The position numbers were made by a program, and so were the translations under genes. Of a stretch of 64,000 nt of DNA, positions 45,120-53,623 are shown piece after piece. This DNA comes from Verrucomicrobiota bacterium (GTDB lineage: Bacteria > Chlamydiota > Chlamydiia > Chlamydiales > Rhabdochlamydiaceae). The stretch is from the NCBI GenBank assembly GCA_018240015.1, contig JAFEGJ010000007.1:91752-155751 (forward strand). Direction: 5' to 3'. Under the pieces are notes generated by a model. The model had not been told where the DNA came from, did not search any database, and worked only from the letters and a program-made list of their open reading frames with translations. Within the stretch, counting starts at the first letter, position 1. Every line of letters starts with the position of its first letter.

Positions 45120-45673
45120 ACAGCAGCCAGCTATCTCCCGGAACTACAATATCCGTCGATAACAAGATCTATCGCGTCGAGTCGGCCGTCAAGGTCACCG
45201 TCGCGAAAGGCAACCCCTTTATCAAGACCAAGCTCAAAGACCTCATCTCTGACCAGCTTGTCGAGAAAAACTTCAAAATCGGCCAAACGATACAAGATGT
45301 TTCGCTCCTGGAGCGCAAACTCGAGTATCTCTATCTCGAAGGAAAAGACCACCTTTTCCTCGACGTTGGTACTTTAAACCAAGTCACCGTCCCCGCTTCC
45401 ATCATTGGAGAAAAAGTCCATTTCTTGAAAGAAGGGATAGAAGTTAAAGCCATGTTTTATGGCGACAATGTCTTTTCGATCGAACTGCCCCAGTTCCTCG
45501 AGCTCATGATCGTCAAAACCGATCCGCCTCCGCAAGGCGCGCCCACGATGTCGAACACCACCAAAGAAGCTGTTCTCGAGACCGGAGCGAAAATTGTTGT
45601 GCCCCTTTTCATCGACACGGGCGATATCATCAAAGTCGATACGATAACCAGCGAATACATACAGCGAGTCTAA
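45113..45673 (+). CDS. efp: Translation elongation factor P
   Basis: This 186-residue three-domain factor rescues ribosomes stalled at Pro-Pro stretches. The first domain carries Lys32 (in VTVAKGNPF), the position that is modified by beta-lysylation, rhamnosylation or similar in other bacteria (normally PGKG). The end has the family sequence GDIIKVDTITSEYIQRV. The ATG at 45113 lies within the HAD gene end. Some chlamydiae have two efp genes; this one matches the copy beside accBC (CT122). Note that IF-2 encoded in the same window is Pro-rich and may need EF-P. Confidence 0.93.
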   Translation: MLNSSQLSPGTTISVDNKIYRVESAVKVTVAKGNPFIKTKLKDLISDQLVEKNFKIGQTIQDVSLLERKLEYLYLEGKDHLFLDVGTLNQVTVPASIIGEKVHFLKEGIEVKAMFYGDNVFSIELPQFLELMIVKTDPPPQGAPTMSNTTKEAVLETGAKIVVPLFIDTGDIIKVDTITSEYIQRV

Positions 45674-45674
45674 T

Positions 45675-46157
45675 ATGGAGTTAAAACAAATTAAAGAGCT
45701 CATGGCTGCCATGGAAAAAGCAGGCATGGGGCGTCTTCGTCTCAAAGAAAAAGATTTCGAAATCGAGCTCGAGCGCAAAGAATCAGCGCCTCCAGCTCCC
45801 CAACCCGTCATTTACCACCCCCATCCCGAACCCCATAAATTTCCGTCTCATGCCACTCCGCCGTACAAAGGCCACCACGCCGAAGAACACCACAAACCCG
45901 AAGAGAAAAAAACAGAAGCCTCTGGCAAATTCATTACCTCTCCCATGGTAGGGACGATGTATACCGCCGCATCTCCAGAAGACGCAGCTTTTGTCAAAGT
46001 CGGTGATAAAGTCGATGAAAATACCGTTGTGTGCATCGTAGAAGCCATGAAAGTCATGAACGAAGTGAAAGCCGGCGTCAGCGGCACCATTGCTGAAATC
46101 CTCGTTCAAAATGCCCATCCCGTTGAATTTGGAAGCAAACTATTTCGCATAACATGA
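45675..46157 (+). CDS. accB: Biotin carboxyl carrier protein of acetyl-CoA carboxylase
   Basis: This 160-residue carrier has the biotinylation motif EAMKVMNEV with Lys126. The N-terminal 40 residues are the helical, charged part that docks with AccC; residues 40-85 form a flexible linker rich in His and Pro, more His-rich than usual. It is separated from efp by one base and overlaps accC by four (ATGA). It carries the carboxyl group from AccC to the carboxyltransferase for fatty acid synthesis. CT123. Confidence 0.95.
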   Translation: MELKQIKELMAAMEKAGMGRLRLKEKDFEIELERKESAPPAPQPVIYHPHPEPHKFPSHATPPYKGHHAEEHHKPEEKKTEASGKFITSPMVGTMYTAASPEDAAFVKVGDKVDENTVVCIVEAMKVMNEVKAGVSGTIAEILVQNAHPVEFGSKLFRIT

Positions 46158-47524
46158 AAAAAGTCCTCATCGCCAACCGCGGCGAGATCGCCGTCCGCAT
46201 CATCCGGGCCTGCCACGACATGGGTCTCAAGACCGTGGCCGTCTATTCTGAGGCCGATGCCGAAGCGCTCCATGTTCTCCATGCCGATGAGGCTATCTGC
46301 ATTGGCGAAGCGCCCTCCGCCAAATCGTACCTTAAAATCTCTAACATCCTTTCCGCTGCCGAGATCACCGGCGCCGATGCGATCCATCCTGGCTACGGCT
46401 TTCTCTCCGAAAATGCCAATTTCGCCTCCATCTGCGAAAGCAGCGGCGTGAACTTCATTGGTCCCTCCTCGAAATCCATCTCACTCCTCGGCGACAAAGC
46501 CAATGCTAAAGCCACCGCTAAAAGCGTTAAATGCCCCGTCATTCCCGGCTCCGATGGCATCGTGGCTGATGTGAAAGAAGGCCTCAAAGTCGCTCGCGAA
46601 CTCGGCTTTCCCATCTTCATTAAAGCCTCTGCCGGCGGCGGCGGGAAAGGTATCCGCATCGCCCACGACGAAGAAGAGTTTACCCGCCAATTTGCCGCAG
46701 CGCGCACCGAAGCTGAAGTGAGCTTCGGCAACCCCGATGTCTATCTCGAAAAGATGATCGTCAATCCCCGCCATATCGAGATACAAGTCATCGGTGACAA
46801 ACACGGCAACTACCTCTACCTATTCGAGCGCGACTGCACGATCCAGCGCCGCCGCCAAAAACTCATCGAAGAGGCCCCTAGCCCCATGCTCAATGACTCG
46901 ATGCGCCGTAAAATCGGTGAAGCGGCCGTCTCCATCGTCAAAGCCGCGGGTTACCACTCCGTCGGCACCGTTGAATTCCTTCTCGACAAAGACAAAAACT
47001 TCTATTTCATGGAAGTCAACACCCGCATCCAAGTCGAGCACACCATCACCGAAGAACTCGTCGGCCTCGATCTCGTCTGCGAACAGATCAAAATCGCGAA
47101 TGGAGAGAAACTACAACTGCGCCAAAAAGATGTTGTCCTTAGTGGCCATACCATCCAGATGCGCATCAACGCCGAAAATCCGGCGAAAAATTTTGCCCCT
47201 TCTCCCGGCACGCTCGAGTATTATATTCCTCCGGGCGGTCCCCACGTCCGCGTCGATAGCGCCTGCTACGCTGGTTATCGCATTCCTCCCAACTACGACT
47301 CGATGATCGCGAAACTCATCGTCCGCGGCAAAAACCGTACCCATGCCATCGCGATTGCCAAACGCGCTCTAAGAGAGTTCCATATCGGTGGAGTCCACAG
47401 TACCATCCCGTTCCATCTCTATATGCTTGAGGATGCTCGTTTCTTAAATCATGACTACACGCTTACCTACATCGATCAACTCATGCAGGAAGGGTGTACG
47501 TTTGAGAATGGCGAGAAAAACTAG
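46154..47524 (+). CDS. accC: Biotin carboxylase subunit of acetyl-CoA carboxylase
   Basis: This 456-residue ATP-grasp enzyme carboxylates biotin on AccB. Expected motifs are ANRGEIAVRIIRA (start), the glycine-rich ATP lid ASAGGGGKGIRI, the RDCTIQRRRQKLIEEAPSP segment, and MEVNTRIQVEHTITE with the catalytic Glu and Arg. Length is standard. It is the last gene of the operon; the next gene is convergent with a 2-bp gap. CT124. Confidence 0.96.
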   Translation: MKKVLIANRGEIAVRIIRACHDMGLKTVAVYSEADAEALHVLHADEAICIGEAPSAKSYLKISNILSAAEITGADAIHPGYGFLSENANFASICESSGVNFIGPSSKSISLLGDKANAKATAKSVKCPVIPGSDGIVADVKEGLKVARELGFPIFIKASAGGGGKGIRIAHDEEEFTRQFAAARTEAEVSFGNPDVYLEKMIVNPRHIEIQVIGDKHGNYLYLFERDCTIQRRRQKLIEEAPSPMLNDSMRRKIGEAAVSIVKAAGYHSVGTVEFLLDKDKNFYFMEVNTRIQVEHTITEELVGLDLVCEQIKIANGEKLQLRQKDVVLSGHTIQMRINAENPAKNFAPSPGTLEYYIPPGGPHVRVDSACYAGYRIPPNYDSMIAKLIVRGKNRTHAIAIAKRALREFHIGGVHSTIPFHLYMLEDARFLNHDYTLTYIDQLMQEGCTFENGEKN

Positions 47525-47526
47525 TT

Positions 47527-48774
47527 TTATTGCACATCCAGCGTGGCAGGATTGACCGTACCTAGTGTCAAACTGTTACTTGTTGCTTGAACCGTGATGA
47601 ACCGGTTTTCCATGGTTGTTTGAGCCATTTCGTGATGAGATCGATCAAAAGCATCTAAAACAACACGCCAACGCGCATGCGGAGGAAGGTCGATGACTCT
47701 GGAGTTCCTCCATTGTAGTTGTATTTCTTCTTGGCGAGTAATTTCTTGTGACTCATCTTTACATTCTTGGAATTCAATTTGGAATCTTAAGGTGGGCGGA
47801 GTGTTTTGGGCTTGATACACCAAGTGACCTGGCCACTTTAACCAAGTAGATACTTTCCAAAGAATGCGATCGGAATCATCTCGTTCAAACTCATCAGTTA
47901 CTCCTCCGCAATTAGTGATTTTTTGCAGGACGCGGATACGAGCCGTTCCCCGTACGATATGCCAACCTTGAGAAGGAGCAATTTCATAGGTGCGGTCCTC
48001 CATCTCGGGAGCGGTCTGTATGAACTCTTGCGAGACATGCTGCTGAGTTCTTCGCACAATGGGGCCGGGCGATACTATGTGCACTCTGATAGTTCCTGGA
48101 CTTGTTGGAAGCATTCCAATAAAGAGATGGAAAATATCTTCGATTCTTCTATTTCCGAAGCCGAGTAGCCCATTTTCTTCGTGGGGAAAATGGAGCTCTC
48201 CTTGTGTCAATGTTATACTTCTTTCTTCGCCGTTGCCCAAGACTGTTCTTGGAAGGTTAAACTCAATAGCTTGGACTGTTGCTTGTTGCGGCTGGTATTC
48301 ATTTCCTCTCAAAATAAGACGAGGAGCCAGACCGGGTTGTCCAATATTGGGAAAATTCCCTTGGATACGCAAAATAAAATGTGTTTGATCTGTCACAGGG
48401 GCAACACAGCGAGGGGAGACAGTCCGAACTTGGGGGCGAAGGTTTGCAAAGGGGAGGGTATTCACAAATTGTTGTATACGAGAAGTTAGGTCGGCAAATT
48501 GGTCATGATTTCTATTTTGAGCCGCTTCAACAATGGCTCGCAATTCTGCAAATTGTCTTTGCCCAAGATCATCCAGACGATCGACTGTTTCGTTCATTCT
48601 GTCGCTATAAGCGTTGCTAAAATGGTTGATAGCCAACCTGACTTGACGTCCGGCCTCGATTTCGAGAGAAAGCCCCGCTTGCCTTGCTTGTTCAATGAGA
48701 TCAGAGACACTTCCCGTAAACAAACGAAGGGCACCACCGAGCCCAATAGCACCCAGACCAACAAAACCTGCCAT
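47527..48774 (-). CDS. Protein of unknown function, tandem paralogue 1
   Basis: I do not recognise this 415-residue protein. The N-terminus is glycine-rich and hydrophobic (MAGFVGLGAIGLGGALRLF), followed by a helical, coiled-coil-like part (about 24-105), and then a beta-rich region with Pro/Arg-rich stretches up to the end. No signal peptide cleavage site or catalytic motif is evident. AAGGAG lies 5-6 bases before the ATG. It is about 75-80% identical to the next gene, with nearly identical DNA at both ends and more divergent middle parts. The hydrophobic Gly-rich start could insert in a membrane. Role is unknown. Confidence 0.7.
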   Translation of the reverse strand: MAGFVGLGAIGLGGALRLFTGSVSDLIEQARQAGLSLEIEAGRQVRLAINHFSNAYSDRMNETVDRLDDLGQRQFAELRAIVEAAQNRNHDQFADLTSRIQQFVNTLPFANLRPQVRTVSPRCVAPVTDQTHFILRIQGNFPNIGQPGLAPRLILRGNEYQPQQATVQAIEFNLPRTVLGNGEERSITLTQGELHFPHEENGLLGFGNRRIEDIFHLFIGMLPTSPGTIRVHIVSPGPIVRRTQQHVSQEFIQTAPEMEDRTYEIAPSQGWHIVRGTARIRVLQKITNCGGVTDEFERDDSDRILWKVSTWLKWPGHLVYQAQNTPPTLRFQIEFQECKDESQEITRQEEIQLQWRNSRVIDLPPHARWRVVLDAFDRSHHEMAQTTMENRFITVQATSNSLTLGTVNPATLDVQ

Positions 48775-48897
48775 AAAGTTCTCCTTTTGAGAAAAAATGA
48801 TAGGTTAAATTGAATATTTGAGAAAGCAGAATCATTTTCGGAACGATCTACTACGGCCTAATATTTGTCTAAAATTTGATGGTGGGGGATCATCGAT

Positions 48898-50175
48898 TCA
48901 TTGCACATCCAGTGTAGCAGGATTGACCGTACCTAGTGTCAAACTGTTACTTGTTGCTTGAACCGTGATGAACCGGTTGTCCATGGTTGTTTGAGCCATT
49001 TCATGATGAGATCGATCAAAAGCATCTAAAACGACACGCCAACGCGCATGCGGAGGAAGCTCTACAACTCTAGAATTTCTCCAATGTAGTTGGATTTCTT
49101 CTTCATGATTAACTTCTTGCGCCGCATCTTGGTATTCTTGAAATACAATTTGGAATCTTAAGGAGGGTCCGCTTCTCCCAGGAATCAACACGCCATTGGG
49201 TGCTGTTCTCGGTTGAAGGAACATGTGGCCTGGCCACGCTACCCAGGTAGATACTTTCCAAAGAATTCGATCAGAATCATCTCGCTCAAAAGTATTTGAT
49301 ACTCCTCCAAGTTCAGTATTTTCTTGCAAAATGCGGATACGAGCCGTTCCCCGTACAACATGCCAACCCTGAGAGGGAGCAATTTCATAGGTGCGCTCAT
49401 CTATCTCGGGAGCGGTCTGTGTGAACTCTTGGGAGACATGCTGCTGAGTTATTCGTGCAGGGCGTCCCGGAGATACTATGTGCACCCTGATAGTTCCTGG
49501 ACTTGTTGGAAGCATTCCAATAAAGAGATGGAAAATATCTTCGATTCTTCGATTTCCAAAGCCGAGCAGTACATTTTCTTCGTGAGGAAAATGGAGCTCA
49601 CCTTGCGTCAAGGTTACGCGTCTCTCTTCGCCGGCGCCCAAGACAGTTCTTGGAAGATTGTATGTCAGTTCTTGAACGGTCGCTTGCTGCGGTTGGTAGT
49701 CATTGCCTCTCAATACGAGACGAGGGGCGTGTCCGGGTCGTCCTATATTGGGAAAATTCCCTTGAATGCGCAAAATGAAATGCGTTTGGTCTGCCACGGG
49801 GGCAACACAGCGAGGAGAGACCGTTCTTACTTGTGGTCGAAGATTAGCCGCAGGCAGAGTGTTTATAAATTGTTGTACGCGCGCGGTTAGATCTGTGATC
49901 TGCGTTTGGTTTCTGTCTTGAGCTGTTTGGACTATAGCTTGTAGATTTGCAAGGTGTATTTGTGCAGCCGCATCGAGGCGATCAACCGTTTCATTCATTC
50001 TTTCGCCATAGGCGTTACTAAAATGATCAATTGCCAGCCCTGCTTGCCGCCCCGCTTCGATTTCGAGAGAAAGCCCCGCTTGCCTTGCTTGTTCGATGAG
50101 ATCAGAGACATTTCCCGTAAACAAACGAAGGGCACCACCGAGTCCAATAGCACCCAGACCAACAACACCTGCCAT
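48898..50175 (-). CDS. Protein of unknown function, tandem paralogue 2
   Basis: This 425-residue protein is the tandem copy of the one at 47527-48774. The ATG at 50175 with AAGGAG seven bases upstream gives the same N-terminus (MAGVVGLGAIGLGG); the open frame beyond it has no such site. The main difference is an insertion of about ten residues (around RTAPNGVLIPGRSG). The last 160 bp are about 96% identical between copies, the centre far less, which suggests gene conversion at the ends. Role is unknown. Confidence 0.7.
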   Translation of the reverse strand: MAGVVGLGAIGLGGALRLFTGNVSDLIEQARQAGLSLEIEAGRQAGLAIDHFSNAYGERMNETVDRLDAAAQIHLANLQAIVQTAQDRNQTQITDLTARVQQFINTLPAANLRPQVRTVSPRCVAPVADQTHFILRIQGNFPNIGRPGHAPRLVLRGNDYQPQQATVQELTYNLPRTVLGAGEERRVTLTQGELHFPHEENVLLGFGNRRIEDIFHLFIGMLPTSPGTIRVHIVSPGRPARITQQHVSQEFTQTAPEIDERTYEIAPSQGWHVVRGTARIRILQENTELGGVSNTFERDDSDRILWKVSTWVAWPGHMFLQPRTAPNGVLIPGRSGPSLRFQIVFQEYQDAAQEVNHEEEIQLHWRNSRVVELPPHARWRVVLDAFDRSHHEMAQTTMDNRFITVQATSNSLTLGTVNPATLDVQ

Positions 50176-50222
50176 AAAACGCTCCTTGTATGAGCCGTAG
50201 ATTTTAAAGAAGTTGCAAATAT

Positions 50223-50810
50223 TTAGAAAGGGGCGGGCATTTGAGAATGTTGTAAAAAACCAACAAAGATATCTGCGACTTTTTTTGCTACAAACAGGTA
50301 TGCGGAAATCACGATCACCTCGAGCAAAATGCCCATGCAGCACTGAAAAATATTTCGAATATTGCGAGAAGAATCAGCATAATACTCGATCTTCGTCACT
50401 CTTTTAGATCCTAAAATATAGGCACAAGCTAAATAGGCTGCAGAGGTAATCGTCGCGAGGCGCAGAGGCAAAGGTATCGAATATTGTCCTAAATGTGAAA
50501 TGGTATTTGCCACGCCAACTGCGCAATTAACATAGGAACAATGATCCCAAGCTTTGATTTTTTTTAATGCCTCGAATTGTTCTTGCGTGACACGAATTTC
50601 AAAGCGAAAAAAGGGGCGTCCCTGATACTTCGTTGCCATAATCATGTCTTGAAGTTTTTTATCTAAAAATCGGCGCTTCACGAGCGAAAAGGCCGTACCA
50701 TCGATCTCCAACTCCACATGTCCGACGCTTAAGTATCCGAAGGATCGCCCCATGGGGTAGTAGATATACGAGATGGATGGAAAGGAGCACTCAGCGGTTG
50801 CAGTAGTCAT
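50223..50810 (-). CDS. Membrane-anchored protein with possible papain-like domain
   Basis: This 195-residue protein has two C-terminal hydrophobic segments (about 112-135 and 155-180). The N-terminal 105 residues contain GHVELEIDG with a His and, after a strand FFRFEIRVTQEQFEAL, an aromatic YVNCAVGVANTI with a Cys. That His-before-Cys order resembles permuted papain-fold (NlpC/P60-LRAT-like, DUF4105-like) domains, but I cannot confirm it. Paired TM segments are a feature of chlamydial inclusion membrane proteins, which could be another reading. No ribosome-binding site is visible. Confidence 0.55.
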   Translation of the reverse strand: MTTATAECSFPSISYIYYPMGRSFGYLSVGHVELEIDGTAFSLVKRRFLDKKLQDMIMATKYQGRPFFRFEIRVTQEQFEALKKIKAWDHCSYVNCAVGVANTISHLGQYSIPLPLRLATITSAAYLACAYILGSKRVTKIEYYADSSRNIRNIFQCCMGILLEVIVISAYLFVAKKVADIFVGFLQHSQMPAPF

Positions 50811-50838
50811 AAAAAGAAAAATACGCTATCACATTCAG

Positions 50839-51504
50839 CTAGAAATTCTCAAGCCACTTTGTCTGCTGATAGTGCTTCTCGATGTCGTTGGCAACATCAT
50901 CGAGGCTATCTGTGATGGTAATGAGATTGAGATATTGCCTCTTGATTTTGCCCTGAGCAACCAAGGTATTTCTCATCCATTCGATGAGCCCTTCCCAGAA
51001 CGACTTACCCACGAGATAAACCGGAAAGTGTTCGATCTTCTGCGTGCTGATGAGGGTGAGCGCTTCGAAGAGCTCATCGAGCGTGCCAAAACCCCCTGGA
51101 AAAACCACGAACGCTTGCGCATAACGCACGAACATCACTTTGCGCACATAAAAGTAACGAAAGCGCAGGAGGTACTTACGGTCGATGAAGGGATTGGGCA
51201 GTTCTTCATTGGGCAGATCGATGCAAAGACCGCACGATTTTCCACCCGCTGCTTGCGCGCCTTGATTGGCTGCTTCCATTATCCCAGGACCACCGCCGGT
51301 GATGATGCCAAATCCTTTCTTCACGAGTTTAGAAGAGAGAACTGCTGCTTGATTGTAGTAGGGATCTTCGCCCGTGCTCACGGCTGAGCCGAAAATAGCG
51401 ACGGAGGGCCCCAGTGTCGTCATCACCTCGAATCCTTCGACGAATTCGGCGAGGATACGAAAGATGCGCCAAGCGTCCCAATGGTGAGTTTGTTTATCGA
51501 CCAT
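50839..51504 (-). CDS. LOG-family protein (Rossmann-fold, TIGR00730 type)
   Basis: This 221-residue protein has the two motifs of the LOG family: GGGPGIMEAANQGA (about 70-83) and PGGFGTLDELFEAL (about 135-148). The family includes cytokinin-activating phosphoribohydrolases that cleave nucleoside monophosphates to base and ribose phosphate; older annotation as lysine decarboxylase is wrong. In bacteria it may be a nucleotide-salvage or house-cleaning enzyme. It stands alone on the minus strand beside the accessory genes. Confidence 0.9.
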   Translation of the reverse strand: MVDKQTHHWDAWRIFRILAEFVEGFEVMTTLGPSVAIFGSAVSTGEDPYYNQAAVLSSKLVKKGFGIITGGGPGIMEAANQGAQAAGGKSCGLCIDLPNEELPNPFIDRKYLLRFRYFYVRKVMFVRYAQAFVVFPGGFGTLDELFEALTLISTQKIEHFPVYLVGKSFWEGLIEWMRNTLVAQGKIKRQYLNLITITDSLDDVANDIEKHYQQTKWLENF

Positions 51505-51616
51505 GATTCTTTGAGATAGCTGAAAAGAGCTTTCAAAATCAAATTCAAAAATAGATTTTTAGAAAATACCTAAAAGATTTATAAATAAGGGTCTTGCGTT
51601 TAATTTTTTAAATTCA

Positions 51617-51647
51617 TTGAAAAAAATATCCTACTGTGTGGTATAAA
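51617..51647 (+). promoter_or_regulatory. Candidate promoter of the toxin-antitoxin pair
   Basis: TTGAAA (51617-51622) and TATAAA (51642-51647) are separated by 19 bp, at the long end of the useful range. The -10 box ends only four bases before the toxin ATG, which has no ribosome-binding site. Either a leaderless transcript or a different promoter is in use. Confidence 0.35.
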
Positions 51648-51651
51648 TAAA

Positions 51652-51993
51652 ATGAAGAGAGCTATAATTGAGATTCGAGCTTTTAGCAGAGAGGTTGATA
51701 ACCTTATGCGGAAGAAAAAGTTATTGTTAGAGGATTTTGAAGCGCTTAAAAAGAGATTAGCACAAAATCCCGAAGATGGGGATCTAATACCAGGCACAGG
51801 AGGGGTACGTAAGATTAGACTTAAATCCGTTTCTAGAGGTAAGAGCGGAGGATTTAGAGTGTGTTATTTTGATGATCCTGAAAGAAGAGAATTATTTCTG
51901 ATGCAAATTTATGCTAAGAATGAACAGGAAAACCTATCTCCTGGAGAAAAAAAGACGTTAAAGGAATTTGCCGAGCGAGTAAAAAGAAGGTGA
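51652..51993 (+). CDS. RelE/HigB-type toxin
   Basis: This 113-residue basic protein fits the RelE/ParE superfamily of ribosome-dependent mRNA endonucleases. Typical features are the early helix (FEALKKRLAQNPEDGDLIPGTGG), then KIRLKSVSRGKSGGFRVCYF and the strand LFLMQIYAKNEQENLS with a Lys/Arg-rich tail. It is followed after three bases by an XRE-type antitoxin. The toxin-first order is that of HigBA and NadS-like pairs. Activity is inferred from the family. Confidence 0.82.
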   Translation: MKRAIIEIRAFSREVDNLMRKKKLLLEDFEALKKRLAQNPEDGDLIPGTGGVRKIRLKSVSRGKSGGFRVCYFDDPERRELFLMQIYAKNEQENLSPGEKKTLKEFAERVKRR

Positions 51994-51996
51994 AAA

Positions 51997-52323
51997 ATGG
52001 GAAAATTATTCGATGATCTAAAACAAGGATTTGAGGAGATTCTTGCCTATAGAAAAGGCAAAATTACTCTGCGTACTGAATATATCGATATCCCCGAACC
52101 TCCCATGAAATATAAAGCGAAAGATATTAAGAAAATTCGCCATAAAGGTCATTATTCTCAGGGGATTTTTGCCAAAGTACTAAATGTTAGCGTAAAAACA
52201 GTACAGTCTTGGGAATCGGGAGAAAGGATTCCAAGTCACGCCGCATTGCGTCTTCTTGAGGTGGTAGATAAAGGTTTTTATCGTCCTCAAGTTTTACAAA
52301 AAGCGGCTCGGGTCCATAGATAA
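51997..52323 (+). CDS. HigA-type antitoxin with XRE helix-turn-helix
   Basis: This 108-residue protein has a helix-turn-helix of the XRE class in the C-terminal half (GIFAKVLNVSVKTVQSWESG, about 56-75) and an N-terminal part that would bind the toxin. AAGGTG lies before the ATG and the toxin gene ends 3 bp upstream. Such antitoxins neutralise the partner and repress their own promoter. Convergent with the membrane protein gene downstream by 1 bp. Confidence 0.82.
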   Translation: MGKLFDDLKQGFEEILAYRKGKITLRTEYIDIPEPPMKYKAKDIKKIRHKGHYSQGIFAKVLNVSVKTVQSWESGERIPSHAALRLLEVVDKGFYRPQVLQKAARVHR

Positions 52324-52324
52324 A

Positions 52325-53227
52325 TCAAATAGGTGGCTGCAAGATACCGCGCCACTTTTTCTTGTAGGAAGACCTCGGAGCTTGCTTCCCATAGACCACT
52401 TCGTGGAGGTTCTCGATCGCCATAAAGGCTGTAGGATCTTCGCGCAGGACGATCTCTTTGAGTTCGGAGAGGTCAAGGCGTTCAATGATGATGAATAAGA
52501 TTTCTCTCGTATCACCCGTAAATCCTCCTCGGCCATGGACGATCGTGAGGCCCAGGCCCAGTTCTTTGGTGATGATCGCGGCGATCTCTTGGGGTTTCGA
52601 AGAGATGATGAGCACTGATTTGAGTTCGTCGAGGCCCATGATCACCAGGTCGATCATCTTAAAAGCGACGATGTAGGTGATGAGCGACTGGAGCGCGATA
52701 TGCCAGTTGAAGAGGAGGCCATACGCCGAAAAGATGAAGATGTTGCAGAAGAGGACGACTTGGCCAACGGTGTATCCTTTGCGACGATTGATGATGATAG
52801 CTAGGATTTCGGTGCCGTCGACGCAGCCGCCGCTGCGGATGATAAGTCCTGTTCCGATGCCCAGAAGGGCGCCACCGATGACGATGATTTCGATGGGGTC
52901 TCCTTTAAAATGGGGAACAGCGTTGAGAACCCACAAAAATCCCGCGAAGAGAACGAGCGCTACGAACATGTGGATGAGGAAAGTACGCCGGATAAATTTG
53001 TAGGCTAAAAACACAAACGGGATGTTCAGGGCGATGAGGTAGAACGACAGGTAGCTATCGACCGAAAGGCGGGTCAAAATCAACGCGATACCAGTGATGC
53101 CTCCGTCAATGAGGTAATTGGGAAGGAGGAAAATGCGGATGGCAAAGGCGGCCAAAAAGGCGCCGACGGCAAGCCAAAAATAACTCCAGATATGATGGGC
53201 GAGTGATCGTGGTGTATGTGCAGGCAT
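52325..53227 (-). CDS. YitT-family membrane protein (DUF161/DUF2179)
   Basis: This 300-residue protein has about five TM segments in the first 200 residues (DUF161, with LLPNYLIDGGITGIALIL and the conserved GTGLIIRSGGCVDGTEILAI). After these comes a cytoplasmic DUF2179 domain (about 205-285, GLTIVHGRGGFTGDTREILFIII). The family is widespread and its transport or sensor function is unresolved. It stands apart from other genes, before the two tRNA genes. Confidence 0.88.
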   Translation of the reverse strand: MPAHTPRSLAHHIWSYFWLAVGAFLAAFAIRIFLLPNYLIDGGITGIALILTRLSVDSYLSFYLIALNIPFVFLAYKFIRRTFLIHMFVALVLFAGFLWVLNAVPHFKGDPIEIIVIGGALLGIGTGLIIRSGGCVDGTEILAIIINRRKGYTVGQVVLFCNIFIFSAYGLLFNWHIALQSLITYIVAFKMIDLVIMGLDELKSVLIISSKPQEIAAIITKELGLGLTIVHGRGGFTGDTREILFIIIERLDLSELKEIVLREDPTAFMAIENLHEVVYGKQAPRSSYKKKWRGILQPPI

Positions 53228-53271
53228 AATTTTTTAATTACCCACTATAGCGAATATTTTAAAGAAAAATT

Positions 53272-53345
53272 CGCGGGAGACGGGGCTCGAACCCGCAACC
53301 TCTGCCGTGACAGGGCAGCGCTCTAACCAATTGAACTACTCCCGC
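53272..53345 (-). tRNA. tRNA-Asp (GTC)
   Basis: The minus strand folds into a cloverleaf: acceptor GCGGGAG with CTCCCGC, a D arm with AGTTCAATTGGTTAGA, an anticodon stem CTGCC/GGCAG around CTGTCAC (anticodon GTC at 53309-53311), and a T arm GCGGGTTCGAGCCCCGT. The discriminator is G, as expected for tRNA-Asp. CCA is not encoded. Confidence 0.93.
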
Positions 53346-53528
53346 AATTTTGTAACGCCAACTTGGCTTTAACTTTGAGGATAAAAGATCATCTTTTCTG
53401 TCTTTTTGATCCCAAAATGCTCGTGAATAGTACCCTTCAGGCTATTCAACTGCGCTTTTGTGCTCAAAAATCCTTGAAAATCTGACCTTTTCTCCTTCAA
53501 ATTTCAAGCCAACTCGGCGTTACTTCTA

Positions 53529-53601
53529 TGGGCGCAACAGGACTCGAACCTATGACCACCTGTGTGTAAGACAGGCGCTCTACCAACTGAGCTATACGCC
53601 C
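53529..53601 (-). tRNA. tRNA-Val (TAC)
   Basis: The minus strand folds into a cloverleaf: acceptor GGGCGTA with TGCGCCC (one G-T pair), D arm AGCTCAGTTGGTAGAGC, anticodon stem CCTGT/ACAGG around CTTACAC (anticodon TAC at 53566-53568), T arm with GGTTCGAGTCC. The discriminator is A. CCA is not encoded. It lies 183 bp upstream of tRNA-Asp in the same direction; the region between them shows no further gene. Confidence 0.93.
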
Positions 53602-53623
53602 ATAAAAAGCTTCGTATCTTAGC

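Noticed and set aside
50176..50343. N-terminal extension of tandem paralogue 2
   Set aside because: The paralogue has no such extension and AAGGAG marks the ATG at 50175.
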